Origin: an uncultured Sphingobacteriales bacterium
Lineage (GTDB): Bacteria > Bacteroidota > Bacteroidia > Chitinophagales > Chitinophagaceae
Assembly (NCBI GenBank): GCA_937991535.1
Contig: CALKHN010000073.1
Location: 1-64,000 of the forward strand
Length of the DNA stretch: 64,000 nucleotides
Direction of reading: 5' to 3'
Part shown: piece by piece, positions 53,701 through 61,651 of the stretch
Layout of the letters: each line of letters begins with the position of its first letter
How positions within the stretch are numbered: position 1 is the first letter of the stretch
Program-made: the position numbers and the translations under genes
Notes under the pieces: generated by a model
Told to the model about the DNA's origin: nothing
Seen by the model: only the letters and a program-made list of their open reading frames with translations
Database searches by the model: none

Positions 53701-54862
53701 ACTTTTTAGATAGTGCTGCCAGTGCAGTGTCGGCGGCGTCCCAGTTTTTTCTTATCATCGCCAGTTCATCTTCAGTACCCACGATCACCTTTCGGCTGTC
53801 GGCAATCAAAGTGTTCAGTTGTTGGTAAATATCTTTCCGGTTTGCAATGGCTTCGTTGTAATTTTTGAAAGCAGTGGTATTGGAGCGCCTTACCCGGTTC
53901 AGCAAGTCATTTGTGCTGATCAGTAACCCGGCGGCATTTACGCGTTGTATCTCCTGCATGATCTGCAGTTTAAGCTTGAACCGTGTTTCGATTTGATCCC
54001 GGAGCACAGCAATTTTTCCGGTGAGAACATTTTGGCTGGCAATGTACTGCGCCGACTTATATATTGATTTCAGGTTTTTCAGATTCAACAGCGCTTTTTT
54101 GCCCAGTGGCAGCAACTGTGCCGTGAGCACAGTAAGCTGCTTCACCTGGGCGGCTGTTGCTACCATATTTCCTGCCACAACCTGTTGCATCTCCTTTATT
54201 CGCGCAGCAGTAGCCGCCTGCTGTTCGTCGAGGAAACCGAATACCCGTCTTTTTTCAAGCCGGGAGGTTGTGGAGATTTTTGTTGTTGCGATAGCGGTAA
54301 GCGATTTAACAATTTCCTGAAGCGGCTGAAGGAACATATTGCCTGAAGGCGCTTCAGGTTGAAGATTAGCCATCAGGGAGAGGCTGGTTTTTAAACTGGC
54401 ATCTGTATTGTTTCTTGAGGTTCTTAACCCGATGATGGTTGCTGCATCAAGACCGTTGACCTTTGCTGCGGCGGCGCCGAGCGACTGGTTGAGTAGCAAC
54501 AGTTGATTCACCTTACCGATCAGCGTTTCCTTTGATGGTCCATCGAGGAATGCAAGGTCGGCGGCTTTGTCCCGGATCGCATTGGCCATAATATCTATTC
54601 TGTTGTACCTTCCGGATACTTCATGAAGAGGCAGACGGGCGGGGTCAAATTTCGCATATTCGTTCAGGTTAGAAATATCGGCGAGCAGTTCTCCGAACCT
54701 GTTCGGCTTCGACACGGGCCGGTCTACCCGCATAAAACGCGTTTCAATCTTTACCGGCAACAGCAGGTAAGGGATTTTGTCGTCGTTTGCGGCCACCTGG
54801 GTACGGATAGCCTGGATCGCGGGATCAGTATACGTTGTGGCAATAATTGGTTCACTCATCAT
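47792..54862 (-). CDS. Giant 2356 aa protein of unknown function, operon member 6
   Basis: This is the largest gene in the window. Start ATG 54862 or the next Met codon (MMSEP). There is no signal peptide or evident membrane segment. Residues about 1-65 hold LLPVKIETRFMRV. Residues about 75-560 form a long, Lys/Ala/Leu-rich helical or coiled-coil stretch. Residues about 570-660 return to a mixed fold (LWVRIYPDDIAVHTHEAPL…AYWLEIWAAG). The remaining C-terminal about 1600 residues are mixed alpha/beta, ending with PPNTLLLAVTPEQTGSWSWDDL-like segments. The head and tail blocks recall hypothetical proteins from other phyla, with the helical stretch looking like an insertion; that comparison is from memory. 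It overlaps nothing and lies 22 bp after the 1094 aa gene. Confidence 0.82.
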   Translation of the reverse strand: MMSEPIIATTYTDPAIQAIRTQVAANDDKIPYLLLPVKIETRFMRVDRPVSKPNRFGELLADISNLNEYAKFDPARLPLHEVSGRYNRIDIMANAIRDKAADLAFLDGPSKETLIGKVNQLLLLNQSLGAAAAKVNGLDAATIIGLRTSRNNTDASLKTSLSLMANLQPEAPSGNMFLQPLQEIVKSLTAIATTKISTTSRLEKRRVFGFLDEQQAATAARIKEMQQVVAGNMVATAAQVKQLTVLTAQLLPLGKKALLNLKNLKSIYKSAQYIASQNVLTGKIAVLRDQIETRFKLKLQIMQEIQRVNAAGLLISTNDLLNRVRRSNTTAFKNYNEAIANRKDIYQQLNTLIADSRKVIVGTEDELAMIRKNWDAADTALAALSKKFKAFTRVSDAQKKDLSGTAEYINAVYRKQLHNLRSKQTPPAIKLNNKNLDKTISVFHSTIEKMNDLNSKMKEAKTLSASLTKKTDNLLDDITEALPYLRFLPKQAQNTLLKAAKQLEEHSNALKKTKPAKKTGSKKDPDPGAAEKVHALLRILKSTGVAAAKKRTLPEEIPPLVLATPTITRDELWVRIYPDDIAVHTHEAPLTQAEADAGKAYWLEIWAAGDDADLKLAAWRAIVAAFGPQRGAWIVRSLESKSGGGSTKDSLLKNSKNLLTVNQLLDQLYDILNKPASPDTLFATLGTAYPLLKNIATKLKPVQKDNGTLLLKTQQKLLKIKALLQQYFKVVEKIPQSTRGAAEAVQLVNEFLKTFNAVTQKFQTIGRLTSKNIISTVDTKDAFPEVEIKDSTWTQVPHSRVMPDKFVVITMRNGTYRHIQVTEAVPPGIAVGIHPSMMENGAFVYDEDKNLIVDDSIQWLTDFNDAEAKGMALHIALEQEDLETGFDKIFVLGVKSSTAAETKKLLEDLIDNHHYIPEGASFLPVGTATNNTESGASGYRKIEEDDALSFAVERNNELPYTHTPDPAFPTDSERLAESLGINIGVLRNLHYSDRTEISEALTLNKALFPGTIANYMEEALDSLFTRDNIDRTKAFFNNYVSARGFLPALRTGTQPYGILATTAFSRFSITANDAAPPVLTKEDFNNPATIQDELQTRFDIRLKQLLAVLDTLWTDIRNSKVLYAGNTNPEDPQAHFMTMLGLDAVSEEHFYRYGVNVAARQGNEEVSINFDSNDPWSPAKVAETLGNQVFSGYYFQSDRFTDEQFPVADPGTQAIVKWNRINTQFGKARVFTMRHLQDQSQLLGHKIDNTVLSDTITAASDPNAGTAEEQLEARKQLPYFIDWLLDQNPWDVHADNKFSTAGDSGLTEGMPSKSLLFMLLRHSVLSAYADTILKILEFEKLTDQVTIKKMGSAGYYYQRLAVNFSYVTKWTYLFSKIARLNGVLGFEMEKSNSFFVYMNGLAATPNGYLNRYLSPDSPGVFTNYTNHTLHQPFADELKDTKNAVRKLKDIPTLRLDALLREHLDLCTYRLDAWKLGMVNKRLRENRALKPSGLFLGAYGWVENLRKGGERTPAKNIPPELWQTGDEPVFTDADNLGFIHTPSLNHAVTAAILRAGFHANQATDEVNNLLAVNLSSERIRMALNLLNGIRSGQETGALLGYQFERGLHERYLHIPLELDEYIYDFRDEFPLTLPVDETVEPGEVSLTQVFNGLELLEAAQAFIESNGGAPNPGDNLYQSLKHFEAAWWTSLGNSNISSASAAKRDAMLKEIDRMADAFDALGDLCISESIYQVSKGNYVRSSSIMDKLAKGDVPFDIEFADTPRTGTVVTHKVALFTETIEGIDHALTESGANSKPVTGAALTAAINAAGARPAKWDADFSPAALAEPTLNKWAGTLIGDPAKIKCLVSYTVTDTVSLTVTLADLALQPLDILRLFGTGPLDGGAELNARVSAYARKNAVLAGGFTGTADDLILNIQYTERAADWNGTDYSFYEKAGYIQAIREMTTNSAALAADDLLIPGAEEVPEAEVRNLQPEELHIRVSNLAARLQTVLDTLNEFFEVRLAPVDAVGHSFTEDEIDDLRSLLNDAAAFGIPGTVADTVASYGDTIGLALLNAADGAAKSITTRLQQANADIATGANASLGPETRVNALAEAAKKISGKSFVVLPHFKIRNTADLQVQNTLPASGGLLREASEFAMEEWSQGIARVRQRLSVLETIEMWAENFSISFPEKKPFQFPFITGEDGTATDHWTGIEFPNDYRPDEDKLSLVLMNASIGIDTPPDANACGMLLDEWVEIIPNRVETTGITFNYDQPDAKPPNTLLLAVTPEQTGSWSWDDLVETLNDTLELAKNRAVEPGHLEDTVFGQILPGLLTEVVPPQLLPAGGSSGDAQNNPLGLQVVTDFGVVNDTYVPEEA

Positions 54863-54884
54863 CCGGTCTTTAAAAAATGATCAA

Positions 54885-57800
54885 TCAGTCCGGCAGCATT
54901 TCCTGCCCGTGACGGGCAAAAAGCACCGGGTTCTGGTATAGTATATAAGCCATATCGGCTGCGTTTTTACCCCATTCGGCCAATGGAACATTTTCACTTC
55001 CTGTTCCCGCGGCAAAGTGATGGGTTGTATCTGCCTGGTAATTTTCCAGCTCTGCCTTCTCTTCTACAAAATGTTCCCACGAGAGGTCATTCCAGTTGGC
55101 GGGATCGTTCACGGGCATTGGCGGGTCGTCAGGATCGGTAGGTGTATAGTCGTCCAGCCCAAACCTGATCTGCCCGGGCCTTTCACGCAGCGCAAAGTAC
55201 CATCCTGGCTTTGAGGCATCCGTACTGTCGCCCTTTGCTTCTTCTTTATCTAAGTCGAAGCCAAAAAGATAGATATCGGGCTCCAGGGTGGCCAGGAACA
55301 CGGGCAGCAAAATATTGGCTTCTATGTTTGCGTCCGACAATATTCTGGGTGCTGCAGGATGCGCCGGGTCGGTGAATTTGGCCTTCTGCGCATATACCTG
55401 CGTATTGGGATATTTTTTTAGCAGTTCCCCCCGTATCAGCAATACCAGGTAGGGGCTGTCGTTCGCGCTGGTTTTTACCTGCGAAGAGTGGTCTCCAAGT
55501 TCGCCCTTCCAGGTATGCATTTTGGTGATATCGTATTTTTTTTCCGGATCCGCCTGGCGTATATTGTCTACCACGTTCCAGAACTGCCTGAAATACGTGC
55601 CCCGCTGATCGGTAGGATATTCACGCCACAACAGTTCTTTGGACATTTCGTGGTTCAATCCGGCCATAAATGCTTCAATAAATGCCTGGTTGGTTTCCAT
55701 CAGTGTAATGGAATTGTCCGGAACCTTGTCAATGTTGGGTAGTATATATTCCTGCGACAGTGCCTGCAGGTTGCTGAACATGGGATCATCGAACTTTGGA
55801 TAAGCCATAATGGGCTTAAGCTCTTCCAGTTCTTTTTGTTCGTAATTTTTTGTAATGGGGTTAAACACGTTGAGGATCACCATGCTCCTCACACGCGATG
55901 TGATGAGATTTGCCGGTGTAAGCAACTCATTGATATTGGCGGAAAATGTCTCCAGGTTACTGATCGGCGGCGCCTTGGGTATGGGTAACATCGTTGTTAC
56001 CAGGTCGTCATTGAAACCGGTAAACGAATCGCCGAAAGCAGTGATATCCTGCAGCAGGGTGGCCCTTCCCAGTTGCCCCGGTGCGCCGCCCGTATTGCGC
56101 GTAATGATGAGGTTTTCGTATGTCTTCGCGGTGATCTCTTCACCAAAAATGGCTTTGTATGCTGCCTCTTCCACCACTACCGAGTTGGCGTTGCTGGCAT
56201 TGCCCTGTTGGGAGGATGTGATGCCATCCACTGCGTTTTTGGCCAGGCTTTTTGCCGCGGCGTTCAGCCCGGGGTAAGCGTCTACCGCCGCTTTGAGCGC
56301 GGTTTTTTTTGCGCTGTTTTCCAGGTTACTAAAATCCGTTTCCTGCAGCAGTGTGTCAAACAATGCCTGTTGCGCCATCGCCGTATCACTTGCCTGGTAA
56401 TTGTTTACCGAAGCAGTAATAGCTGTACTGATGGTGGTGAGCGCCACGGCAAGTGGTGGTGCCGCTTTATCAACTGCGGTTTTGATCAGTTCACTATTAA
56501 AATGCTGCGTAACCTGCTGGTGTATAAGGTGGGCTCCAGCAGTGGCGGCGGCGTTGATTTTTTTGTTGCTTTTTTTGCCCGGCCGGGTGAGCTTCTTAAA
56601 TGCAGCACTCTGGGAAGCATTGGGCACAACGCTGCTGTTGATGGAGGCTGCCACTGTTTTGCCACTGTTCACCACAAACGAATGCATCGGCGCTGTGAGG
56701 CGTACAGACTGGTCTTCGGAGGCAAATTGAATGTGTTTGCGGTATATGGCATTGCTTACCATTTTGGAAAGTGCCCCGCGCCGTATTTTTTCATTGGCTT
56801 TGTTAACCTGTTCCACCTGTTTCCAGGCACGTTTCATATAATCTTCCTGGTTTTTTTGAACGATGGTTACCCCCAGTCCGGCCGCGGCGCGGTTGCGCGG
56901 ATCGAGATTAAGGGTATTCACCCATGGATAGTTTTCTCCGGCCTTAAGACGGTTTACCAGTGCATGCCAGCGACCGTAGATGGCAGGTGTTACAATAGGA
57001 TCGTCGCCCAGGGTTGAACTGTAAAATGGATTTTCGGTCATGCTGTCTGCGGCAACAGCCGGCTTATCGGTTTGCCGTTTTTCGTTGTCAACCGACAGGT
57101 TAAGCAGCTTGCGCAGATGTTGCCTGTAGGCGTTGTCGCGTGTGCCATTCGGCCAGGTGTCGCTCTCAAAATCCGGTGGCTTCAGCGCGCCTTCCAGCCC
57201 CAGCACCGGCGTATTGGGATTTGTTGTTTCAATGCCATACCCGGCGTCTGCAATATACATGTCGCGTTTTCCCAGTTCGGGGTCCATTACCACGGCTTTT
57301 AGTATCCTGGCCAGTGATTCAAAATCGCCGTTCGCCCCGGTTTGAAAGCTCCACATATAATAAACAGGATAATCGTATCCCTGTGGTTTTGCATCGTAAT
57401 CTTCTGTTTTGCCCCATGACATTTTTTGTGCGGGCACATCAGCGAAGGAAAGTCCCAGCACCGATAATCTTCCTGTTTCGTATGCCGGAACAACGAAGGC
57501 AGTGTATTTTGTTTCCTTTATCAGTTTTCTCGGGCAAAGGAGCCGGCATACACCGGTGTCGGGGTTTGCATCGAGTTCAGCGTTCACCTCGCTGATCTTC
57601 TCCGGCAGGGTGGATGCGACAAGTTCTGTGCTCAGGTGCACATGCGCCCATGCCCAGTGCTGTGTTTCGTTATGAAATACATCGTTGATCTTTTCAGCAT
57701 CTATGGTTATGACCGAACGTCCATCGCTGGTTTTCTTCAATTCAAATTCATCTTCTTTCAAACAAATAAGCGCCAGCCAGGGCGTTAACCTGCCGGTTTG

Positions 57801-58169
57801 TGTATTGGTTCCCGCACTGGCAGGTGTGTACGTCCACAAAAAACTTTCCTCGTAAAATTCTATATAAGGCAACCCATTCGATTCGTAATTGTTAATGTTC
57901 GCTTTGGGTTCTGTGCGTACAATAGCGCTGGTGGATAGGGCCAAAACATCCGGCGGGCCCAGCAGCTTCACCGTTTTGGGTATAGCGGTCTCGAAACTGC
58001 TGCCATCATTTACATCGGTGCTCTCTAATCTAACGCTTACTTCAAGCATGGCGCGCTCTTTAGCCATGGTATCGGTAGCAACACCCCTTGCATCCAATTC
58101 GGCGATCTTTGTGTTGATGCCTTCTTTTAGCCAGGGTAGAAAAGCATAATGGGCCAACTCATCACTCAT
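54885..58169 (-). CDS. 1094 aa protein of unknown function, operon member 5
   Basis: It has no signal peptide. The N-terminus MSDELAHYAFLPWLKEGINTKIAELD precedes a mixed region. About residues 500-680 form an Ala-rich helical part with a basic linker (TRPGKKSNKKINAAATAG). The C-terminus includes FALRERPGQIRFGLDDYTP and ends FARHGQEMLPD. I recognise no family. The gap to the 2356 aa gene is 22 bp, so the giant genes are co-translated. It is likely an interaction partner or structural element and not an enzyme, but this is inference. Confidence 0.8.
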   Translation of the reverse strand: MSDELAHYAFLPWLKEGINTKIAELDARGVATDTMAKERAMLEVSVRLESTDVNDGSSFETAIPKTVKLLGPPDVLALSTSAIVRTEPKANINNYESNGLPYIEFYEESFLWTYTPASAGTNTQTGRLTPWLALICLKEDEFELKKTSDGRSVITIDAEKINDVFHNETQHWAWAHVHLSTELVASTLPEKISEVNAELDANPDTGVCRLLCPRKLIKETKYTAFVVPAYETGRLSVLGLSFADVPAQKMSWGKTEDYDAKPQGYDYPVYYMWSFQTGANGDFESLARILKAVVMDPELGKRDMYIADAGYGIETTNPNTPVLGLEGALKPPDFESDTWPNGTRDNAYRQHLRKLLNLSVDNEKRQTDKPAVAADSMTENPFYSSTLGDDPIVTPAIYGRWHALVNRLKAGENYPWVNTLNLDPRNRAAAGLGVTIVQKNQEDYMKRAWKQVEQVNKANEKIRRGALSKMVSNAIYRKHIQFASEDQSVRLTAPMHSFVVNSGKTVAASINSSVVPNASQSAAFKKLTRPGKKSNKKINAAATAGAHLIHQQVTQHFNSELIKTAVDKAAPPLAVALTTISTAITASVNNYQASDTAMAQQALFDTLLQETDFSNLENSAKKTALKAAVDAYPGLNAAAKSLAKNAVDGITSSQQGNASNANSVVVEEAAYKAIFGEEITAKTYENLIITRNTGGAPGQLGRATLLQDITAFGDSFTGFNDDLVTTMLPIPKAPPISNLETFSANINELLTPANLITSRVRSMVILNVFNPITKNYEQKELEELKPIMAYPKFDDPMFSNLQALSQEYILPNIDKVPDNSITLMETNQAFIEAFMAGLNHEMSKELLWREYPTDQRGTYFRQFWNVVDNIRQADPEKKYDITKMHTWKGELGDHSSQVKTSANDSPYLVLLIRGELLKKYPNTQVYAQKAKFTDPAHPAAPRILSDANIEANILLPVFLATLEPDIYLFGFDLDKEEAKGDSTDASKPGWYFALRERPGQIRFGLDDYTPTDPDDPPMPVNDPANWNDLSWEHFVEEKAELENYQADTTHHFAAGTGSENVPLAEWGKNAADMAYILYQNPVLFARHGQEMLPD

Positions 58170-58205
58170 ATCTAAAATCGTTTATGTTATTATTGCGAAT
58201 ATTGT

Positions 58206-61200
58206 TTACGCCATTTGAAATGCCGGACTCAATTGTATCTTTCCTTTTTGGGCAGGATCTGTTTTGAGCAGGTTTTTCATATATTCGTCTGCTTCCGACC
58301 TGGAGCCAAATACCTTTGCTTCTTCGTGTACATTGGTCATGTTGTTTTTGGATACGATTACGTAAGGTTCCTGTAAAACGGTAGCCATCCTGTTCGCTTT
58401 CACAAGGTTGTTTTTTGCGGTAACCGACAGGGAACAGCGCCCTACATCGCCACCCGATACAAATGGCTTAAAAAATCCGGGTGTTTCACTGATGAGTCCA
58501 AGTGCCTGCTCTTCAAAATCAGAAAGGATCGTTTCGTACTGCACCAGGCGGTTAATGCCGTAGTCGAACACGATCTCATCGGTAATGTTGAGCCGTGACC
58601 CCGATTGCTGGTCTTCATAAGAAGGAGCGGTAAGTTTGTCCTCATCTTCCATTTCTTTATAGGCGGCGGGGGCAAAGGCATTCAACAGGGATGTGAGACT
58701 GCCGGCAGAAAAAGTGTCGGTTCCTACAATAATGTTTTTGATGATCACTTTTGAAATATCTGCCGGAACGTAGTTGCCGAATTTCTCCATCGTAAGGTTC
58801 AGCGGCACAGCCATCTGGTCTACTTCAAGCGAGCCGTCGGGCTTTACAAATACTTCTCCTTCGGGTACAGCATATCCCGCCAGGGTTACCGTTTGGGGTA
58901 AAGCGCCTATAGCCGAGGTTTTCCAATTGGTGCTTTTCGACAATTCATCAAGCAATAAGGGCAAAACGGAAGTGGAAGGCAGGCTGTTGGTTCTGCTTTC
59001 GCCCCAGGTTTTATCGAATTTTACCTTGATTTTTACAAACCATATTTTAAAAGCGCCGTAACCATAAACATGCCATGGCGTAGGCCCCTCCAATGTAAAC
59101 TCAAGATCAATAGAGCAAATGCTGGTGCTGCCTGCCGTAATGGAAGCCCTTGCACTGATGGCGGCGATAAAGTGGAATGGCGAAAACTGTATCAGCACAT
59201 CGAAGCCAAGGTGGGCTTTGGCTTTAAATTCCGAGAACTTGTAAACAAAATCGGCCGCGGCCCCAAATTGTATGGTATTGGTGGTTACGGCAAAGTAAGT
59301 AGTGAGCACCAGGTTGGGATTGCCACTCAAAATATTTACCGTAATGCGCTTCATTACCGGCAGGTTCAGGTTTGCTGGCGGCGTGTAGGTTGGATGAAAC
59401 CCTCCAACAGAAACAAGAAAGTCGGGTTGGCTGCCCCATCTTATTCTGAGCGCCATGTCTCCTTCCAGTGTAATGGTAAGGATACGGGAATTGTAAATAG
59501 ATGCATCAAAAGAAAGCATCTCGTTTTCAAAATCAATGATGCCAACGAAAGCTACATTCAGTTCAAGTACCGCGTCGTCGGGCGTGGGCAATGCGCACTT
59601 TATAACGCCAATGATTACGATGGTTACAGGATTGGGAAACTCAATTACCAAACCTGCTTCTATTGTAAGTATCGCAGGCGTATTCCAGGTAATGCGTGCC
59701 ATAATGCCCAGCACAAACTGGTCCTGCTTAATGGGAAAGATGGACTGGAGGTCGCTGATGATCTTTGTGATATTGGCGATCACATTTTCGGGGAACATGA
59801 TATTGTCTACCGAACCTTCCTGCACTCCTTTTTGCAATGCGCTGGTGCTTACTGTGCGGTGTAAGCCTATCAATCCGCCGATGCCGGTAAGGTAAAAGTT
59901 GAACCCAAGTACAATGGGCGTATCAAAACTAACATTGATCAGCAGCAGCAGTGAAAACCCTTCGGAACCATCCGGAAATTTGGTATTGATGATGCCGATG
60001 GCCGAAAATCCGAACAGCCCTTCAAAATACAATTCAATGGCGCCTGCATACTCTCCCTTGTCAAAATCGAGTAGCAAAAAACCGCCACCTTTTACTACAC
60101 CTGCATCGAGCGACAACCCTATGCCGGTAGGAGGTTTAAAGCCAATTGCCAGGTTCACCGGTCCCAGATTGCCTTTGCGGTCTTCGGGGAAACTGAGCGT
60201 AGTATTCATGCCAATGCCCTGCACCACGGCGGTAAACGGCCCAAGCAGGGCTTTGATATCTGCCCCAAGACCAATTTTAAAATCGCTGCCGGGTGTGAGT
60301 GCCACCTTAAGATTTTGTATTTCTATGGGTCCCAGTGATATAGACACGGGTATATCCAGTTCAAGCGTACCGCTGCCATTAAAGTAAAATCCTTTTTCGC
60401 TGCTTAGCCCGATCAATACATTAAAATCTACGGTGAAGCCTTCGGGCGGTAAAATTTTTGCCAGGAAACCATCCGGGTTGCCGGGTTTGATGATAAGTTT
60501 TCCTTCTTTAATCGCCGCTTCTGTGGTAACCGTGCCGGTTGCCTTTGATCCGTTCCACGCAAAATCAATCTCCAGCAATGCAGAAATTTCTTTCGCTTCG
60601 AGGCGGCTTTCATCGCGGTCGCCGATGAGCAGCAACGGCAGGTTGGTTACCGCATCTTTGGCCACCCATTTTACAAAGGCCTTACCTTCTATGGTAGCTG
60701 AAGAGGCAGAAGGCGGTTCCAGCTCAATATTGCCATTGGGCTGGATGGTAATACCCGCGCCTACCCCAAGATTGGCTTCCATACCTATTTCCAGCGACCA
60801 TTGATCCTGGCTTATCGTTTGCGAAATGTTGCTGCCAAGGGTTTCGTGTATTGTTAGGGCAATACCTTTGGGCGTAAGGTTGGTACGCGGTTCTATTGTT
60901 GCCATCAGTACATCCAGTTCCGGTTGTCCGCTGCTGTTGTCGAATACTGCCGGCAATCCCATCGCGTTGAGTAGTTTTTCCAGTATGCGGAAAAGCTTCT
61001 CGCCGGTAAAATCTGTATCACCCCAGTCGTACAATTCTTTGGCCAGTTTTGCCGGACTTTCCAGGAAGGTTGGAATACGATCAAGCCGGAGATTTTTTTT
61101 GGTATAAGGAGGCAGCAACGGGTTGGCTGAGCCCGCATTTTCTTCCGTTTGTTCAATAAGTCCGAAGAACTCAAGGAACAGGGCAAATACCGGGATGGCG

Positions 61201-61640
61201 GATTGAATATAATTGATGACTAAGTAATCAATCAGGTTCCGGGCCAGGTTGGCCACAAAATCGTCCAGTTCAGCATTGCTGATGCCCGGGTACGGGCCGT
61301 TGGCTTCAATAGCATCGGCAATGGTTTTGATATCATCTGCCATTCCGGCAATCAACTGTATAAGCGCTATGGATTTTTCTGATGACAGGGCATAATCTTC
61401 AGCTTTTATGGCATCTATAAGTTCCTTTACCAGTGTGGCCATTTGATTTACCTTGCCGGCTACAGCGGTTATGGCTGTTTGGAATGACGCATCGTTGGCC
61501 AAACTTTCGGGGAACTCAATGCCCAGTTCCGCCAGCAACAGCATGATCTCACCCGCTTCCACGCTTTCCTGTAAAGGCTGAAAGACTTTTGCAATTTCAA
61601 TGCCTATCGCTTCCAATGTTCCTGTTTCGTTGTTGGCCAT
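58206..61640 (-). CDS. DUF6603-type beta-rich protein, 1144 aa, operon member 4
   Basis: This cytoplasmic-looking protein has an N-terminal helical part (about 1-160) and then about 650 residues of alternating hydrophobic beta strands and turns (GLSLDAGVVKGGGFLLLDFDKGEYAGAIELYFEGLFGFSAIGI). The pattern matches DUF6603 as I recall it. Long alternating strands suggest a beta-solenoid or groove, possibly for a hydrophobic ligand. The C-terminal part (about 900-1144) is alpha/beta and ends KGKIQLSPAFQMA. No signal peptide or catalytic motif was seen. It is separated by 11 bp from the protease gene and 36 bp from the 1094 aa gene. Confidence 0.8.
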   Translation of the reverse strand: MANNETGTLEAIGIEIAKVFQPLQESVEAGEIMLLLAELGIEFPESLANDASFQTAITAVAGKVNQMATLVKELIDAIKAEDYALSSEKSIALIQLIAGMADDIKTIADAIEANGPYPGISNAELDDFVANLARNLIDYLVINYIQSAIPVFALFLEFFGLIEQTEENAGSANPLLPPYTKKNLRLDRIPTFLESPAKLAKELYDWGDTDFTGEKLFRILEKLLNAMGLPAVFDNSSGQPELDVLMATIEPRTNLTPKGIALTIHETLGSNISQTISQDQWSLEIGMEANLGVGAGITIQPNGNIELEPPSASSATIEGKAFVKWVAKDAVTNLPLLLIGDRDESRLEAKEISALLEIDFAWNGSKATGTVTTEAAIKEGKLIIKPGNPDGFLAKILPPEGFTVDFNVLIGLSSEKGFYFNGSGTLELDIPVSISLGPIEIQNLKVALTPGSDFKIGLGADIKALLGPFTAVVQGIGMNTTLSFPEDRKGNLGPVNLAIGFKPPTGIGLSLDAGVVKGGGFLLLDFDKGEYAGAIELYFEGLFGFSAIGIINTKFPDGSEGFSLLLLINVSFDTPIVLGFNFYLTGIGGLIGLHRTVSTSALQKGVQEGSVDNIMFPENVIANITKIISDLQSIFPIKQDQFVLGIMARITWNTPAILTIEAGLVIEFPNPVTIVIIGVIKCALPTPDDAVLELNVAFVGIIDFENEMLSFDASIYNSRILTITLEGDMALRIRWGSQPDFLVSVGGFHPTYTPPANLNLPVMKRITVNILSGNPNLVLTTYFAVTTNTIQFGAAADFVYKFSEFKAKAHLGFDVLIQFSPFHFIAAISARASITAGSTSICSIDLEFTLEGPTPWHVYGYGAFKIWFVKIKVKFDKTWGESRTNSLPSTSVLPLLLDELSKSTNWKTSAIGALPQTVTLAGYAVPEGEVFVKPDGSLEVDQMAVPLNLTMEKFGNYVPADISKVIIKNIIVGTDTFSAGSLTSLLNAFAPAAYKEMEDEDKLTAPSYEDQQSGSRLNITDEIVFDYGINRLVQYETILSDFEEQALGLISETPGFFKPFVSGGDVGRCSLSVTAKNNLVKANRMATVLQEPYVIVSKNNMTNVHEEAKVFGSRSEADEYMKNLLKTDPAQKGKIQLSPAFQMA

Positions 61641-61651
61641 AAGTATAACGG

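Noticed and set aside
45882..60387. Long opposite-strand frames over the giant genes (e.g. 46010-46831, 56073-57017, 59070-59864)
   Set aside because: They are shadows of the minus-strand genes, with no conserved motifs and Cys/Arg-rich composition typical of antisense frames.
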